Below are positions 25,445-33,298 of a stretch of 57,978 nucleotides of DNA, in pieces. The position numbers and the translations under genes are program-made. The DNA is from Candidatus Schekmanbacteria bacterium (GTDB lineage: Bacteria; CSSED10-310; JACPHN01), in assembly GCA_016188575.1 (NCBI GenBank), contig JACPHN010000254.1, forward strand, positions 1-57,978. Reading direction: 5' to 3'. The notes beneath the pieces were generated by a model. The model searched no databases, was not told the origin of the DNA, and saw only the letters and a list, made by a program, of their open reading frames with translations. Within the stretch, counting starts at the first letter, position 1; every line of letters begins with the position of its first letter.

Positions 25445-27781
25445 ATGACGCAGGCGAAGACCCATCAAGATCTCGAGCGCGAGCTCGTCTTTCGCAAGAA
25501 GCTGGCGGAAGTCACCAACGCCATCAATCTCGCCGCTTCGCTGGAGGATCTCCTCCTACACGTCAAAGACAATGTGCTGGAAGTCATCGACGCCGAGATC
25601 GCCACGGTCTTCGCGGTCGATTCGGAGAAAAGCGAGCTCCGCTCCTTGCACGAGCTCGAGGAGGCCGGCGAGATTCAGGAAATTCGCCTTCCGATCGACC
25701 ACTGCTCGATTGCCGGCTTCGCGGCGTCCGCAACCTCAGTGGTCGCGATCACCGACGTGTACGACGAGCTGGAGCTGAAGCGACTGCACCCTGAGCTCCG
25801 CTTCGATCGCCGCTGGGACCTCAAGAGCGGGTACCGCACGCGCTCGATCCTCGCCGCACCGCTGGAGCTCCGCGGCGAACGGCTGGGCGTTCTGGAGATC
25901 ATCAACAGGCGCGGCGGTGTCGCGTTTACCGATCAGGACAGGGAATCGGCCGAAGAAGTCGCGCGCGTGCTCGCCATCGCCCTGCACAATCTGAGGCGGT
26001 CCAGCCAGATTGGGCGACCCGCGAAGTTTGGATACCTGGTCCAGAAGAGACTGATCACCTCCAGCCAACTCGAGGAGGCGATTACCGAAGCGCGGATTCA
26101 GCACCTGGACGTCGCCAACGTCCTCATGAAGCGATTCGAGATTCCGCAGAAGGAAATCGGCCGGGCGCTCTCGTCCTTCTATGGAGTGCCATTCTTTGCC
26201 TATGACGGCGTGAAAACGATGTCGAAGGATCTCGTGAGCCGCGTTCCCGTGGACGTCCTGCTAAAGCTGCGCTGCGCGCCTGTCAACACTACCTCGTCGG
26301 GTCTCATGTTCATGGCCGTGGATGACCCGTTCGACCTCACGCGCATGGATGCCATCCGCGCCTTGCGTTTTGCCACTCGCTACGAATTTCAGGCAGCGCT
26401 GTTGGAGGACATCTACGCGTACCTGTCCGCGTCGTACGGGCTCAAGAACCTGGCCGGTGATGGTGTTGCGGCGATGCGGGGGATGGAACAAGACATCGGC
26501 GCTCTGCTCAAGGAGCTTGGGCAGGAGCTCGGCACGTCAACAGCGGCAGCGCTCGGGCAACCCGACGAGCTGGACGAATCGGACTCCAACGTGGTCAAGC
26601 TCGCCAACCGCATCGTGCTCGAAGCGTTCAGCCGCGGCGCCTCGGATATCCACATCGAGCCTTACGGTATCGGCGAACCGTGTGAGGTGCGGTTTCGCAT
26701 CGACGGCGCCTGCCAGACCTACGTCGAGCTGCCAGGGCAGTATCGGAGCGCGCTGATTCAGCGCTTCAAGATCATGGCGCAGCTCGATATTTCAGAGCGG
26801 CGGTTGCCACAGGACGGCAAGATCAAGTTTCCGCTCCCGAATGGAGGCCAGATCGAGCTGCGAGTCGCCTCCCTACCGACCGCCGGCGGCAACGAGGACA
26901 TCGTCATGCGCATCCTCGGCGCGTCGAAGCCACTCCCGCTGGCGAGCATGGGATTCAGCGATTGGAATCTGCAGCGGTTCAAGCAGGTTGCCTCCGAGCC
27001 GTACGGAATCGTGCTGGTCGTCGGTCCGACGGGCAGCGGCAAGACCACAACGTTGCACTCGGCGCTCGCGCACATCAACACCAAAGCCCGCAAGATCTGG
27101 ACTGCGGAAGACCCGGTGGAGATTACTCAGCGCGGGCTTCGTCAGGTTCAGGTCTTTCCGAAGATCGGCCTGACCTTTGCGGCCTGCATGCGATCTTTCC
27201 TGCGGGCGGACCCGGACGTGATCATGGTGGGCGAGATGCGCGACCAGGAGACGGCCGGGATCGCGATCGAGGCGTCGCTGACGGGCCACCTCGTGCTGTC
27301 GACGCTGCACACCAACAGTGCGCCGGAAACGATTACCCGGCTGCTGGAGATGGACATCGATCCGTACAACTTCGCCGACAGTTTGCTCGGCGTGCTGGCG
27401 CAACGCCTCGTGCGCGCGCTGTGCAAGTCGTGCAAGCGCCGCTACGAGGCATCAGCAGACGAAATCGCGGAGCTTCGCACCGCCTACGGCCCGGCCGCCT
27501 GGGACACTGAGGAGAAGATGCCGAAGGCCCCGGTGCAGCTCTATCAGAAGGGGGGCTGCAAGGACTGCGGCCGGTCGGGCTACCGCGGCCGGCTGGCGAT
27601 TCACGAGCTGCTGATCAACTCCGACGAGATCCGCCACCTCGTGCAGCAGCGGCGGCCGGTCGCCGAGATCCGCGAGCAAGCCCGGCGCGAGGGCATGCGC
27701 ACGCTATTGCAAGACGGCGTTGCGAAGGTGCTTCTAGGGCATACGGACTTTCCCCAGGTGCGGGCGGTGTGCCTGCGGTGA
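25445..27781 (+). CDS. GspE/PilB-family secretion ATPase with N-terminal GAF domain
   Basis: 778 residues. Residues about 25-180 are a GAF sensor domain (AASLEDLLLHVKDNVLEVI, GYRTRSILAAPLELRGERLGVLEIIN). A MshEN/T2SSE_N domain follows (about 195-255, GYLVQKRLITSSQLEEA). The ATPase has GASDIHIEP, Walker A GPTGSGKT (527-534), DPVEITQRGLRQVQV, Walker B DPDVIMVGEMRD, TGHLVLSTLHT, and the tetracysteine zinc motif CKSCKRR/CKDCGRSG of PilB/GspE extension ATPases. CAGGAG precedes the ATG; the longer frame from 25364 has no support. This is the assembly counterpart of the divergent PilT-like gene. The pair is probably controlled from the 184-bp space between them. Confidence 0.93.
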   Translation: MTQAKTHQDLERELVFRKKLAEVTNAINLAASLEDLLLHVKDNVLEVIDAEIATVFAVDSEKSELRSLHELEEAGEIQEIRLPIDHCSIAGFAASATSVVAITDVYDELELKRLHPELRFDRRWDLKSGYRTRSILAAPLELRGERLGVLEIINRRGGVAFTDQDRESAEEVARVLAIALHNLRRSSQIGRPAKFGYLVQKRLITSSQLEEAITEARIQHLDVANVLMKRFEIPQKEIGRALSSFYGVPFFAYDGVKTMSKDLVSRVPVDVLLKLRCAPVNTTSSGLMFMAVDDPFDLTRMDAIRALRFATRYEFQAALLEDIYAYLSASYGLKNLAGDGVAAMRGMEQDIGALLKELGQELGTSTAAALGQPDELDESDSNVVKLANRIVLEAFSRGASDIHIEPYGIGEPCEVRFRIDGACQTYVELPGQYRSALIQRFKIMAQLDISERRLPQDGKIKFPLPNGGQIELRVASLPTAGGNEDIVMRILGASKPLPLASMGFSDWNLQRFKQVASEPYGIVLVVGPTGSGKTTTLHSALAHINTKARKIWTAEDPVEITQRGLRQVQVFPKIGLTFAACMRSFLRADPDVIMVGEMRDQETAGIAIEASLTGHLVLSTLHTNSAPETITRLLEMDIDPYNFADSLLGVLAQRLVRALCKSCKRRYEASADEIAELRTAYGPAAWDTEEKMPKAPVQLYQKGGCKDCGRSGYRGRLAIHELLINSDEIRHLVQQRRPVAEIREQARREGMRTLLQDGVAKVLLGHTDFPQVRAVCLR

Positions 27782-27809
27782 GACGGGGTCAGGGCGTGGG
27801 GCGCAGCGA

Positions 27810-29669
27810 TCAGCGCGCCCCCGGCAGCGGCAGTGCGGCTCCAGGCAGCAGGCCGCCATCGGCTGGAAGTCCGCCGGCGCTGCGGCGCAGGCGGTTGATC
27901 CAGTCGGCCAGGAACCGATTGTATGGCCCGGCGCGGCCGACCAGCCCGAGCGCCGCCGCCTCGGCGCGCGCGGACGCCACCTCGGCTTCTTCCTCGGCGC
28001 CCGCCTCGCGCAGCGCTCTGTCCAGCTCCAATAGCGCCAGCACCTGATCTTCGCGAATCTGGGCCTCCTCTGCGAGGGCGATCGTTCGCTGCAACATCTG
28101 CACGGACTCCAGCTTCTTGCCGAGCTTTCGCAGCGCCATGCCGGCGATGAGACCCGCGCGGTACACCGTCAACACCCCCGGCGCGCAGGCCAGGACCCGC
28201 ACCAGCCGCTCGACCTCGAACTGTGTCTCGCCGTCCTTGGCGTCGCTGAGGTACAGCCACCACAGGCGGGCCAGGGACTGGACCGGCCATTGGTCGGGAA
28301 GGCAGGCGCTCAAGGAATCGACGCGCGCAAAGAGCTGCGCCGCCGTGGCGGTCCGTCCCGACCGCGCCATCACCTGCGAGGCACCGAACAGGATCGCGGG
28401 CAGCCGCGACACCAGCCCACCGCCCTGTGCGACCCGCCCCGCCTGCTTCAGGTCGTCGAGGGCCGGCTGGTGGGCTCCGAGGTCACTGCGCAGCAACCCT
28501 ACCGCGGCCAGACCGAGCGCGTGCACGTCGGCGTCCTCACAATCCGACAGCGCCATGGCGACGCGTCCTGACACGACCAGCGCGCGGTCGAGCTCGCCGC
28601 GCACCCGATTACATTCCAGCACCACGCTCAGCGCGCGCAGCAGGCCCAGGCGATCGCTCTGCGCTTCGGCTTGCCTGACCCGGCCTTCGGCCGCGCTCAG
28701 GCGGCGCTCCAGCTCCGCCTTGTCGAAACCGCGGCGACTTCCGAGCTCGAGGGACCCGGCAGCCGGTGGCGGCTCCGCCGGCGTTCCCGCGTTCATGGTG
28801 GTCTCGACGATCTCGCCGAGCTCCATCTCCACGGCGAAGGCATCCGCCGGCCGCCGGTTCGGGTCTTTCTCCAAGAGCCGGCAGATCAAGCTGTCGAGCG
28901 CCGCGGGAATCGCCGGGTTCAGCTTTCGCGGTGGCACCGGCTCGTCGCGAATCTGCCGCGCGATCACTTCCAGGGCGTTCTTGCCGACAAACGGCTTGCG
29001 TCCTGTGCTCAACTGGTAGAGGATGACGCCCAGGGAATAGAGGTCGGCACGCAAATCCACCTCGCCGGCCGCCGACTTCCCGCGCGCTATTTCCGGCGCC
29101 ATATAGGATGGCGTGCCGATCATGGCGCCATCCTCGGTCAGCGCCACGGCGGCCTCCTCGAGTTTGACGAGACCGAAGTCCGTAAGCTTGATGCGATCCC
29201 CGGGAAATACCAGGATGTTGCTCGGCTTCAGGTCCCGATGCACCACGCGCTTGTTGTGCACGGTGGAAAGCGGCTTGCAAACGCGGCGGATGAGCAGACA
29301 GGCGCGCAGGATTTGGGGCAAGGTCGGCGGCAACAGCCCGGCAAGTGGCCGGCCGCCCGGGCCGAAGAAGGCCTCGGCGAGCGGCTTGCCGTCCACGAGC
29401 TCCATGACGTAATACGGCCTACCGTCCGCTTCGCCGTAGTCGGTAACGCGCACCAAACCCGGGTGCTCAATCCGCTGCATGACCTGGTACTCGCGGCGAA
29501 AGCGGTCAAGCTGCTTGCCACGGGCCACGTCGAGCTGTTTGAGCGCGTAATCCAGGCCGTCCTCAATGCACGTGACGCGGTATACGACCCCCATGCCGCC
29601 CCGCCCCAGAATGTCGCGGACGACGTAGCGGTCGATACGCGCCGGCATGGGTGTCGGTATCGCCGTCAC
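27810..29669 (-). CDS. Serine/threonine protein kinase with C-terminal helical repeats
   Basis: 619 residues. The kinase domain (about 14-290) has GRGGMGVVY, Lys in YALKQL, HRDLKPSNIL, LTDFGLVKL, GTPSYMAPE and DLYSLGVILY. The remainder is an Ala/Leu-rich helical region like degenerate TPRs (LGLAAVGLLRSDLGAHQPAL), which would bind partners. No membrane helix is seen. The start is GTG at 29669, overlapping the stop of the upstream gene as GTGA. It is the last gene of a three-gene minus-strand operon. Confidence 0.92.
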   Translation of the reverse strand: MTAIPTPMPARIDRYVVRDILGRGGMGVVYRVTCIEDGLDYALKQLDVARGKQLDRFRREYQVMQRIEHPGLVRVTDYGEADGRPYYVMELVDGKPLAEAFFGPGGRPLAGLLPPTLPQILRACLLIRRVCKPLSTVHNKRVVHRDLKPSNILVFPGDRIKLTDFGLVKLEEAAVALTEDGAMIGTPSYMAPEIARGKSAAGEVDLRADLYSLGVILYQLSTGRKPFVGKNALEVIARQIRDEPVPPRKLNPAIPAALDSLICRLLEKDPNRRPADAFAVEMELGEIVETTMNAGTPAEPPPAAGSLELGSRRGFDKAELERRLSAAEGRVRQAEAQSDRLGLLRALSVVLECNRVRGELDRALVVSGRVAMALSDCEDADVHALGLAAVGLLRSDLGAHQPALDDLKQAGRVAQGGGLVSRLPAILFGASQVMARSGRTATAAQLFARVDSLSACLPDQWPVQSLARLWWLYLSDAKDGETQFEVERLVRVLACAPGVLTVYRAGLIAGMALRKLGKKLESVQMLQRTIALAEEAQIREDQVLALLELDRALREAGAEEEAEVASARAEAAALGLVGRAGPYNRFLADWINRLRRSAGGLPADGGLLPGAALPLPGAR

Positions 29670-30154
29670 GGTGTCGGTCGCCGTTTCCCCTGGACCAGCG
29701 GTGCGAGCTTTCCAAGACCTTTCAATGAGCGAATCCTGAGCTTACCCGTGTCGTCCTTTTCCAGCACCAGTAGCACGCGCTCCGGGTTCTGTAGCGATCC
29801 GAGCGCCATGCCGCGAACGCCCTGATACGAGAGCAGCACGCGAAAACTGACGTCGGCTTCCGCCGCGGCCCGGCCCTCGATGATGTCGATGTGGTCGAAG
29901 AGTATGCGGATATTGTCGTATCGCCGAAACGCCTCCGCCAGTAATACCGCGACCTCGCTCTTGCTGGTGTGGTGACCGTCGTCAAACGTGTCCGCAAGAT
30001 TCGCCAGCACGCTCTCCGGAAGCTCGCGCTCGAGCGCCGATGCCGTCTCGCGAATCACCTGTTCTACGGGTCCCGTGCGGAACAAGACATGCCACGCGAT
30101 CAGGCCCGCGACCGCCGCGACCGCGGCACAAGTGGCGATAAGGCGCATGGACAT
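29666..30154 (-). CDS. Membrane-anchored NTF2-like protein
   Basis: 162 residues. An N-terminal uncleaved helix or signal (LIATCAAVAAVAGLIAWHVLF) is followed by an alpha+beta domain (EQVIRETASALERELPESVLANLADTF-type helices, then strands VSFRVLL and RVLLVLEK), similar to SnoaL/NTF2-like periplasmic proteins. A basic tail ends QGKRRPTP. The ATG at 30154 has AGGAG seven bases upstream. The frame is open far upstream, but that reading lies over the neighbouring gene. Coupling to the kinase suggests it feeds envelope information to it; that is inference. Confidence 0.75.
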   Translation of the reverse strand: MSMRLIATCAAVAAVAGLIAWHVLFRTGPVEQVIRETASALERELPESVLANLADTFDDGHHTSKSEVAVLLAEAFRRYDNIRILFDHIDIIEGRAAAEADVSFRVLLSYQGVRGMALGSLQNPERVLLVLEKDDTGKLRIRSLKGLGKLAPLVQGKRRPTP

Positions 30155-30189
30155 GGCCGCTCTCCTGCTCGACGCCGGTGGCGTCAGGG

Positions 30190-31893
30190 TCAGTGCTTCA
30201 TTCGTTCGCCCTGGTCCTCGGTCATGAAAATCCAGCTTACGATTTTTCCCGCCTCGATCTCTCCGCTGCCGAGCCAATATTCTCGGTCTCGCTCGTATCG
30301 GGACGAGCTCGCGCCGTGCGGGACTTGCTCGATCTCCGCGAAAATGCGCTCGACTCGCTGCTTCCACCGTGCGGCGTTGGCAGGCCGCAGGTCGACCCAG
30401 CCGTCCGCCGTCCAGCGATCGATGGACGTGGGCGTCACGGGGAGCGCGTCCAACCCCCGCGAGGTGGGAATCTTGAGCAGTGGCCCCCGCAACAGCGAGG
30501 TGCCGTCGGGCATCAAGATGGCAATGCCGATCGAGAGGATCCGCGAGCGCAGCGCCGCGTTTTCGCTGATTTCCGCCGCGAGCGCGGCGACCACGTCGGC
30601 GACAGCGGCCGCGCGGAGCGCCGGCAGCGATCCAAAGCAGCGGCGCAGGAGGTGCGCCTCGTAGAGCAACTTGGCGAGCCGCGGCGGGCCAAGAATCTCG
30701 AACGCGACGCTGTCGACGCCATGCGCTCGCTCCAGCTCGCGGAGTCGCGCGATCGCTCGGCCGCGCAGCGTCCCCGCTCGGTATGTCGGTCCGAGACACG
30801 CGTAGTCAAGTGCGTTGATGATTTCGTGGCCGGAGTTTCCTCCCTTCAGCTCGAAGCTCACCTCTCTGGCGATTTCCTCCGGGGTGACGAACTCCATCTG
30901 GCCGGGGGCGGTAATGGCGATGAACTCCTCGGCTGAGAACACCCCGTTTTCCCCGGTGTCGACGTAGACGGAGCTCAGCACAGGGGCCCCGGCCACCTTC
31001 TCATCGGCTGAAACCGCCAATCGCGGAGCGCGAAGCTCGAGGCGGTCACCCAGCCGGACGGCGCCCTCAGGCGGGCAGTCGTACAGTCTGATCGGCTCCC
31101 CGCGCCGGTGGATTGGACCGTAGCCGATGCTCTTCCAGGCAATGACGGCAGTGGGCTTGATCTCCTTGACGATCGGGCAACCCGGCGTTCGTCCCATCAG
31201 GAACAGGAGCATCGTGTGCGCGCCGGCAATCGCCGACTTGCTCAGCAAGACCGGCGACGGTTTTTCCTCGCTATGCGTGTAGGGGATGTTCAACCCCATG
31301 CCGCCGGTGCCGCTGGTGCCGATCTTCAGGTAGATCTCGGCACCGCAGTCGGCGAGCGCGGCAAAGAGAATCTGCATGTGGCGGATGAGTTGGGGCAGAT
31401 AAAGGGTGCAGAGCTGCTGTTCGGCGGCCGCGGCGAGCCGCTCCTGTGGCCCGTTCAAGGCGGCCTTCAGCTCCCGTGACGCGGAAAACATGTCCTGGTA
31501 GGCGACGGCGGTAGCCGTGTTGACGGCATCGATCACGATCTGCGGCCGGTAGCGGGTCAAGAGCTGATACAGATACTGGCGATGAACGAGCTCGGGAGTG
31601 AGGTCGCCGAGAATGTCGTCGACGAGCTGCGCGCGCAACTCCGGGTCCGACAGCAACGCGCCGCGCGGACAATCCTTGAGGGTGGAGCGCACAAAGACGT
31701 TTCCCCAGGCCGGCTCGATGCGAATCCCGGAGAGCTCGCGGCGAAGCTCCTCACACGCGCCTTCGGACTCCTCCCGGAGAAGCGAGGAAACGACGATCTG
31801 CGCGGGACGATCCGCCGCCAGCTCGCGGCATACGGCAGCGCCCACCTGACCGGCGCCGCCCAGGACAAATACGTGCTTACCCTCGATTGTCAT
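30190..31893 (-). CDS. Rossmann-fold NAD(P)-binding protein, atypical SDR
   Basis: 567 residues. The N-terminal nucleotide-binding motif is VFVLGGAGQVGAAVCREL, followed by VIDAVNTATA. The mid-protein KIGTSGTGGMGLNIPYTHSE replaces the usual Tyr-x-x-x-Lys region, with a Lys in LLSKSAIAGAHT. The C-terminal 300 residues are unlike classical SDRs. Long SDR-like proteins of this kind are known as uncharacterised. It is first of the operon with the NTF2-like gene (35 bp gap) and the kinase. The reaction is unknown. Confidence 0.82.
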   Translation of the reverse strand: MTIEGKHVFVLGGAGQVGAAVCRELAADRPAQIVVSSLLREESEGACEELRRELSGIRIEPAWGNVFVRSTLKDCPRGALLSDPELRAQLVDDILGDLTPELVHRQYLYQLLTRYRPQIVIDAVNTATAVAYQDMFSASRELKAALNGPQERLAAAAEQQLCTLYLPQLIRHMQILFAALADCGAEIYLKIGTSGTGGMGLNIPYTHSEEKPSPVLLSKSAIAGAHTMLLFLMGRTPGCPIVKEIKPTAVIAWKSIGYGPIHRRGEPIRLYDCPPEGAVRLGDRLELRAPRLAVSADEKVAGAPVLSSVYVDTGENGVFSAEEFIAITAPGQMEFVTPEEIAREVSFELKGGNSGHEIINALDYACLGPTYRAGTLRGRAIARLRELERAHGVDSVAFEILGPPRLAKLLYEAHLLRRCFGSLPALRAAAVADVVAALAAEISENAALRSRILSIGIAILMPDGTSLLRGPLLKIPTSRGLDALPVTPTSIDRWTADGWVDLRPANAARWKQRVERIFAEIEQVPHGASSSRYERDREYWLGSGEIEAGKIVSWIFMTEDQGERMKH

Positions 31894-32240
31894 GGCACCA
31901 ACCTACTACCTGCGAGCGTGACCGTCAACAAAACGGGCGGTCGTCGGGCCGAGCTCTCACCCCGAGCTCAACCGAAGTGTGTACGAAACCGCTTCGACCG
32001 GTGACGGCCGCACCGCGTAGGATGCAGTCCTCGCGTCTTCGACGGCGCGCGCACGGAGAGCGCCGGGGGCCACGGCCACCATTTCTGGGCGCAGGGGTGG
32101 CTGGCGTCCAGAATGTTCCTCTCAGACTGTCAGCCGCGTCCGGTAATTTCAAGGGGCAGGCGATGTCGGTCACGGCCGCCTGTTCGGCCGCGGGCCGCTA
32201 ACGGATAGGGCGCGGGGCCGCCGTGGAGCTCCGGATTACG
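31894..32240. other. Intergenic, divergent promoter region
   Basis: About 350 bp with no recognised gene between the minus-strand SDR-like gene and the plus-strand regulator. Nothing else is seen apart from the elements listed at 32241-32282. Confidence 0.5.
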
Positions 32241-32251
32241 TTGTGACACAA
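32241..32251. promoter_or_regulatory. Palindrome TTGTGACACAA, likely operator
   Basis: A perfect 11-bp palindrome three bases upstream of the -35 box of the promoter at 32255. It is probably bound by the RHH protein encoded just downstream; that is inference. Confidence 0.5.
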
Positions 32252-32254
32252 TAC

Positions 32255-32282
32255 TTGACAACGTGATACGGCGTGTTACATT
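32255..32282 (+). promoter_or_regulatory. Sigma70-type promoter
   Basis: TTGACA (32255-32260) and TACATT (32277-32282) are separated by 16 bp, 26 bp before the ATG at 32309. The -35 box is a perfect consensus, unusual in this GC-rich window. Confidence 0.7.
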
Positions 32283-32308
32283 AAGGCCATTGGCCCTGAG
32301 GAAACCCC

Positions 32309-32872
32309 ATGAGCAGCGAAACCAAGAGAAGCGCCAGCGCGAAGAACGAACGGGTTCTCCACACCCGGATTCCCGAGGTTCTGGAGACGGAGCTCAAGCG
32401 ATTCGCGGAGAGTCTGCGGGTTCCCGTTTCCAACTTGGTGCGGACGATTCTCGAGGACGTCGTCACTGCTGCTGGGGCGGTTTCGGAGATGGCCGAGGAT
32501 GAGCTGCGGACGGTCGCCAGGCGGCTGGCCGAGCAGCGATGGCGGTTTCAGGACAAGGCGCAGGAAGTCGGAGCGGCGCTGGCGGCGGCGACAACGGGCG
32601 AGGGCGCTCGGGTCGCGGACCGCGCGGTTCTCGTAGTCCCGAAGTCAGCTCGCGAGGAGAAGCGCGAGCTGCTCGCCGGCGTGCTCGGGTTTCAGCCGCT
32701 CGTCCTCGCGGTTGCCGCGCGCTGCGCGCTGTGCGGGCGGCGCCTGTTTCCGGGCGAGCAGGCTCACCTGGGTGTGCGCGGGGCGCCGGGGCCGACCGTG
32801 GTGATTGGTGATGAATGCCTGCCAAAGGCGCAGGCGGAGAGCACTCCCCTCAATGCTGGAGAAGGACAATGA
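32309..32872 (+). CDS. Ribbon-helix-helix protein with C-terminal zinc-ribbon-like motif
   Basis: 187 residues. Residues about 15-55 (RVLHTRIPEVLETELKRFAE, then VPVSNLVRTILEDVV) fit an RHH/CopG DNA-binding domain. A helical middle section follows. The C-terminus has CALCGRRLFPGEQAHLG and a later GDEC, four candidate Cys/His ligands of a zinc ribbon. It is probably the regulator of its own operon, given the palindrome and promoter just upstream. The stop overlaps the ATG of the next gene as ATGA. Confidence 0.75.
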   Translation: MSSETKRSASAKNERVLHTRIPEVLETELKRFAESLRVPVSNLVRTILEDVVTAAGAVSEMAEDELRTVARRLAEQRWRFQDKAQEVGAALAAATTGEGARVADRAVLVVPKSAREEKRELLAGVLGFQPLVLAVAARCALCGRRLFPGEQAHLGVRGAPGPTVVIGDECLPKAQAESTPLNAGEGQ

Positions 32873-33183
32873 ACGAGTACACGCCGTTGGTCGATCGCGA
32901 GAAGTTGGACAAGGCCGTCAGCGAGTTTCTGAAGGTCGGCAGAGTCTGGGCCAAGCATGGCCTGGAAGCTGGCGAAGCTGCGCTGCAGACGACCGCGCAG
33001 GCGCTGCGCCACGTCGCGGCAGGGCTGAAAGAGCTGGCGGACGGCATCACGCCCGAGCAGAAGGCGAACGCGCAGGAAGCGGGTGAAGCGGAGGCCGAGA
33101 CGGCGCAAGAGCCGGCGACGACGCCAGAGGCCGCGACGGCGGCGCCCGCGGAAGCGAAGAAGGAAGAGACGGTCAACGCCTGA
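32869..33183 (+). CDS. Small phasin-like helical protein
   Basis: 104 residues. The N-terminal 60 are amphipathic helices (LDKAVSEFLKVGRVWAKHG) and the C-terminal 40 are Ala/Glu/Pro-rich. The layout resembles phasins or small granule proteins. GGAGAAGGA precedes the ATG at 32869. It is translationally coupled to the RHH regulator; phasin genes are often next to a PHA-responsive regulator, which fits but is unproven. Confidence 0.65.
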   Translation: MNEYTPLVDREKLDKAVSEFLKVGRVWAKHGLEAGEAALQTTAQALRHVAAGLKELADGITPEQKANAQEAGEAEAETAQEPATTPEAATAAPAEAKKEETVNA

Positions 33184-33229
33184 GCCCGTAGGTGCGCGTC
33201 CTCATCGAGGGCGGCGCGGATGTTGCAAC

Positions 33230-33255
33230 CCTTCCCCCCGCACGCGGGGGGGAGG
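33230..33255. terminator. G/C hairpin between convergent genes
   Basis: CCTTCCCCCCGC pairs with GCGGGGGGGAGG around a CAC-type loop. It lies between the phasin-like stop (33183) and the hydrolase stop (33299). It is also one copy of the dispersed GCGGGG-GAACAG repeat. Confidence 0.45.
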
Positions 33256-33298
33256 TGAACAGGTACCCGCACGCGGGCGGGTAGGTAGGGTGGGGGCT

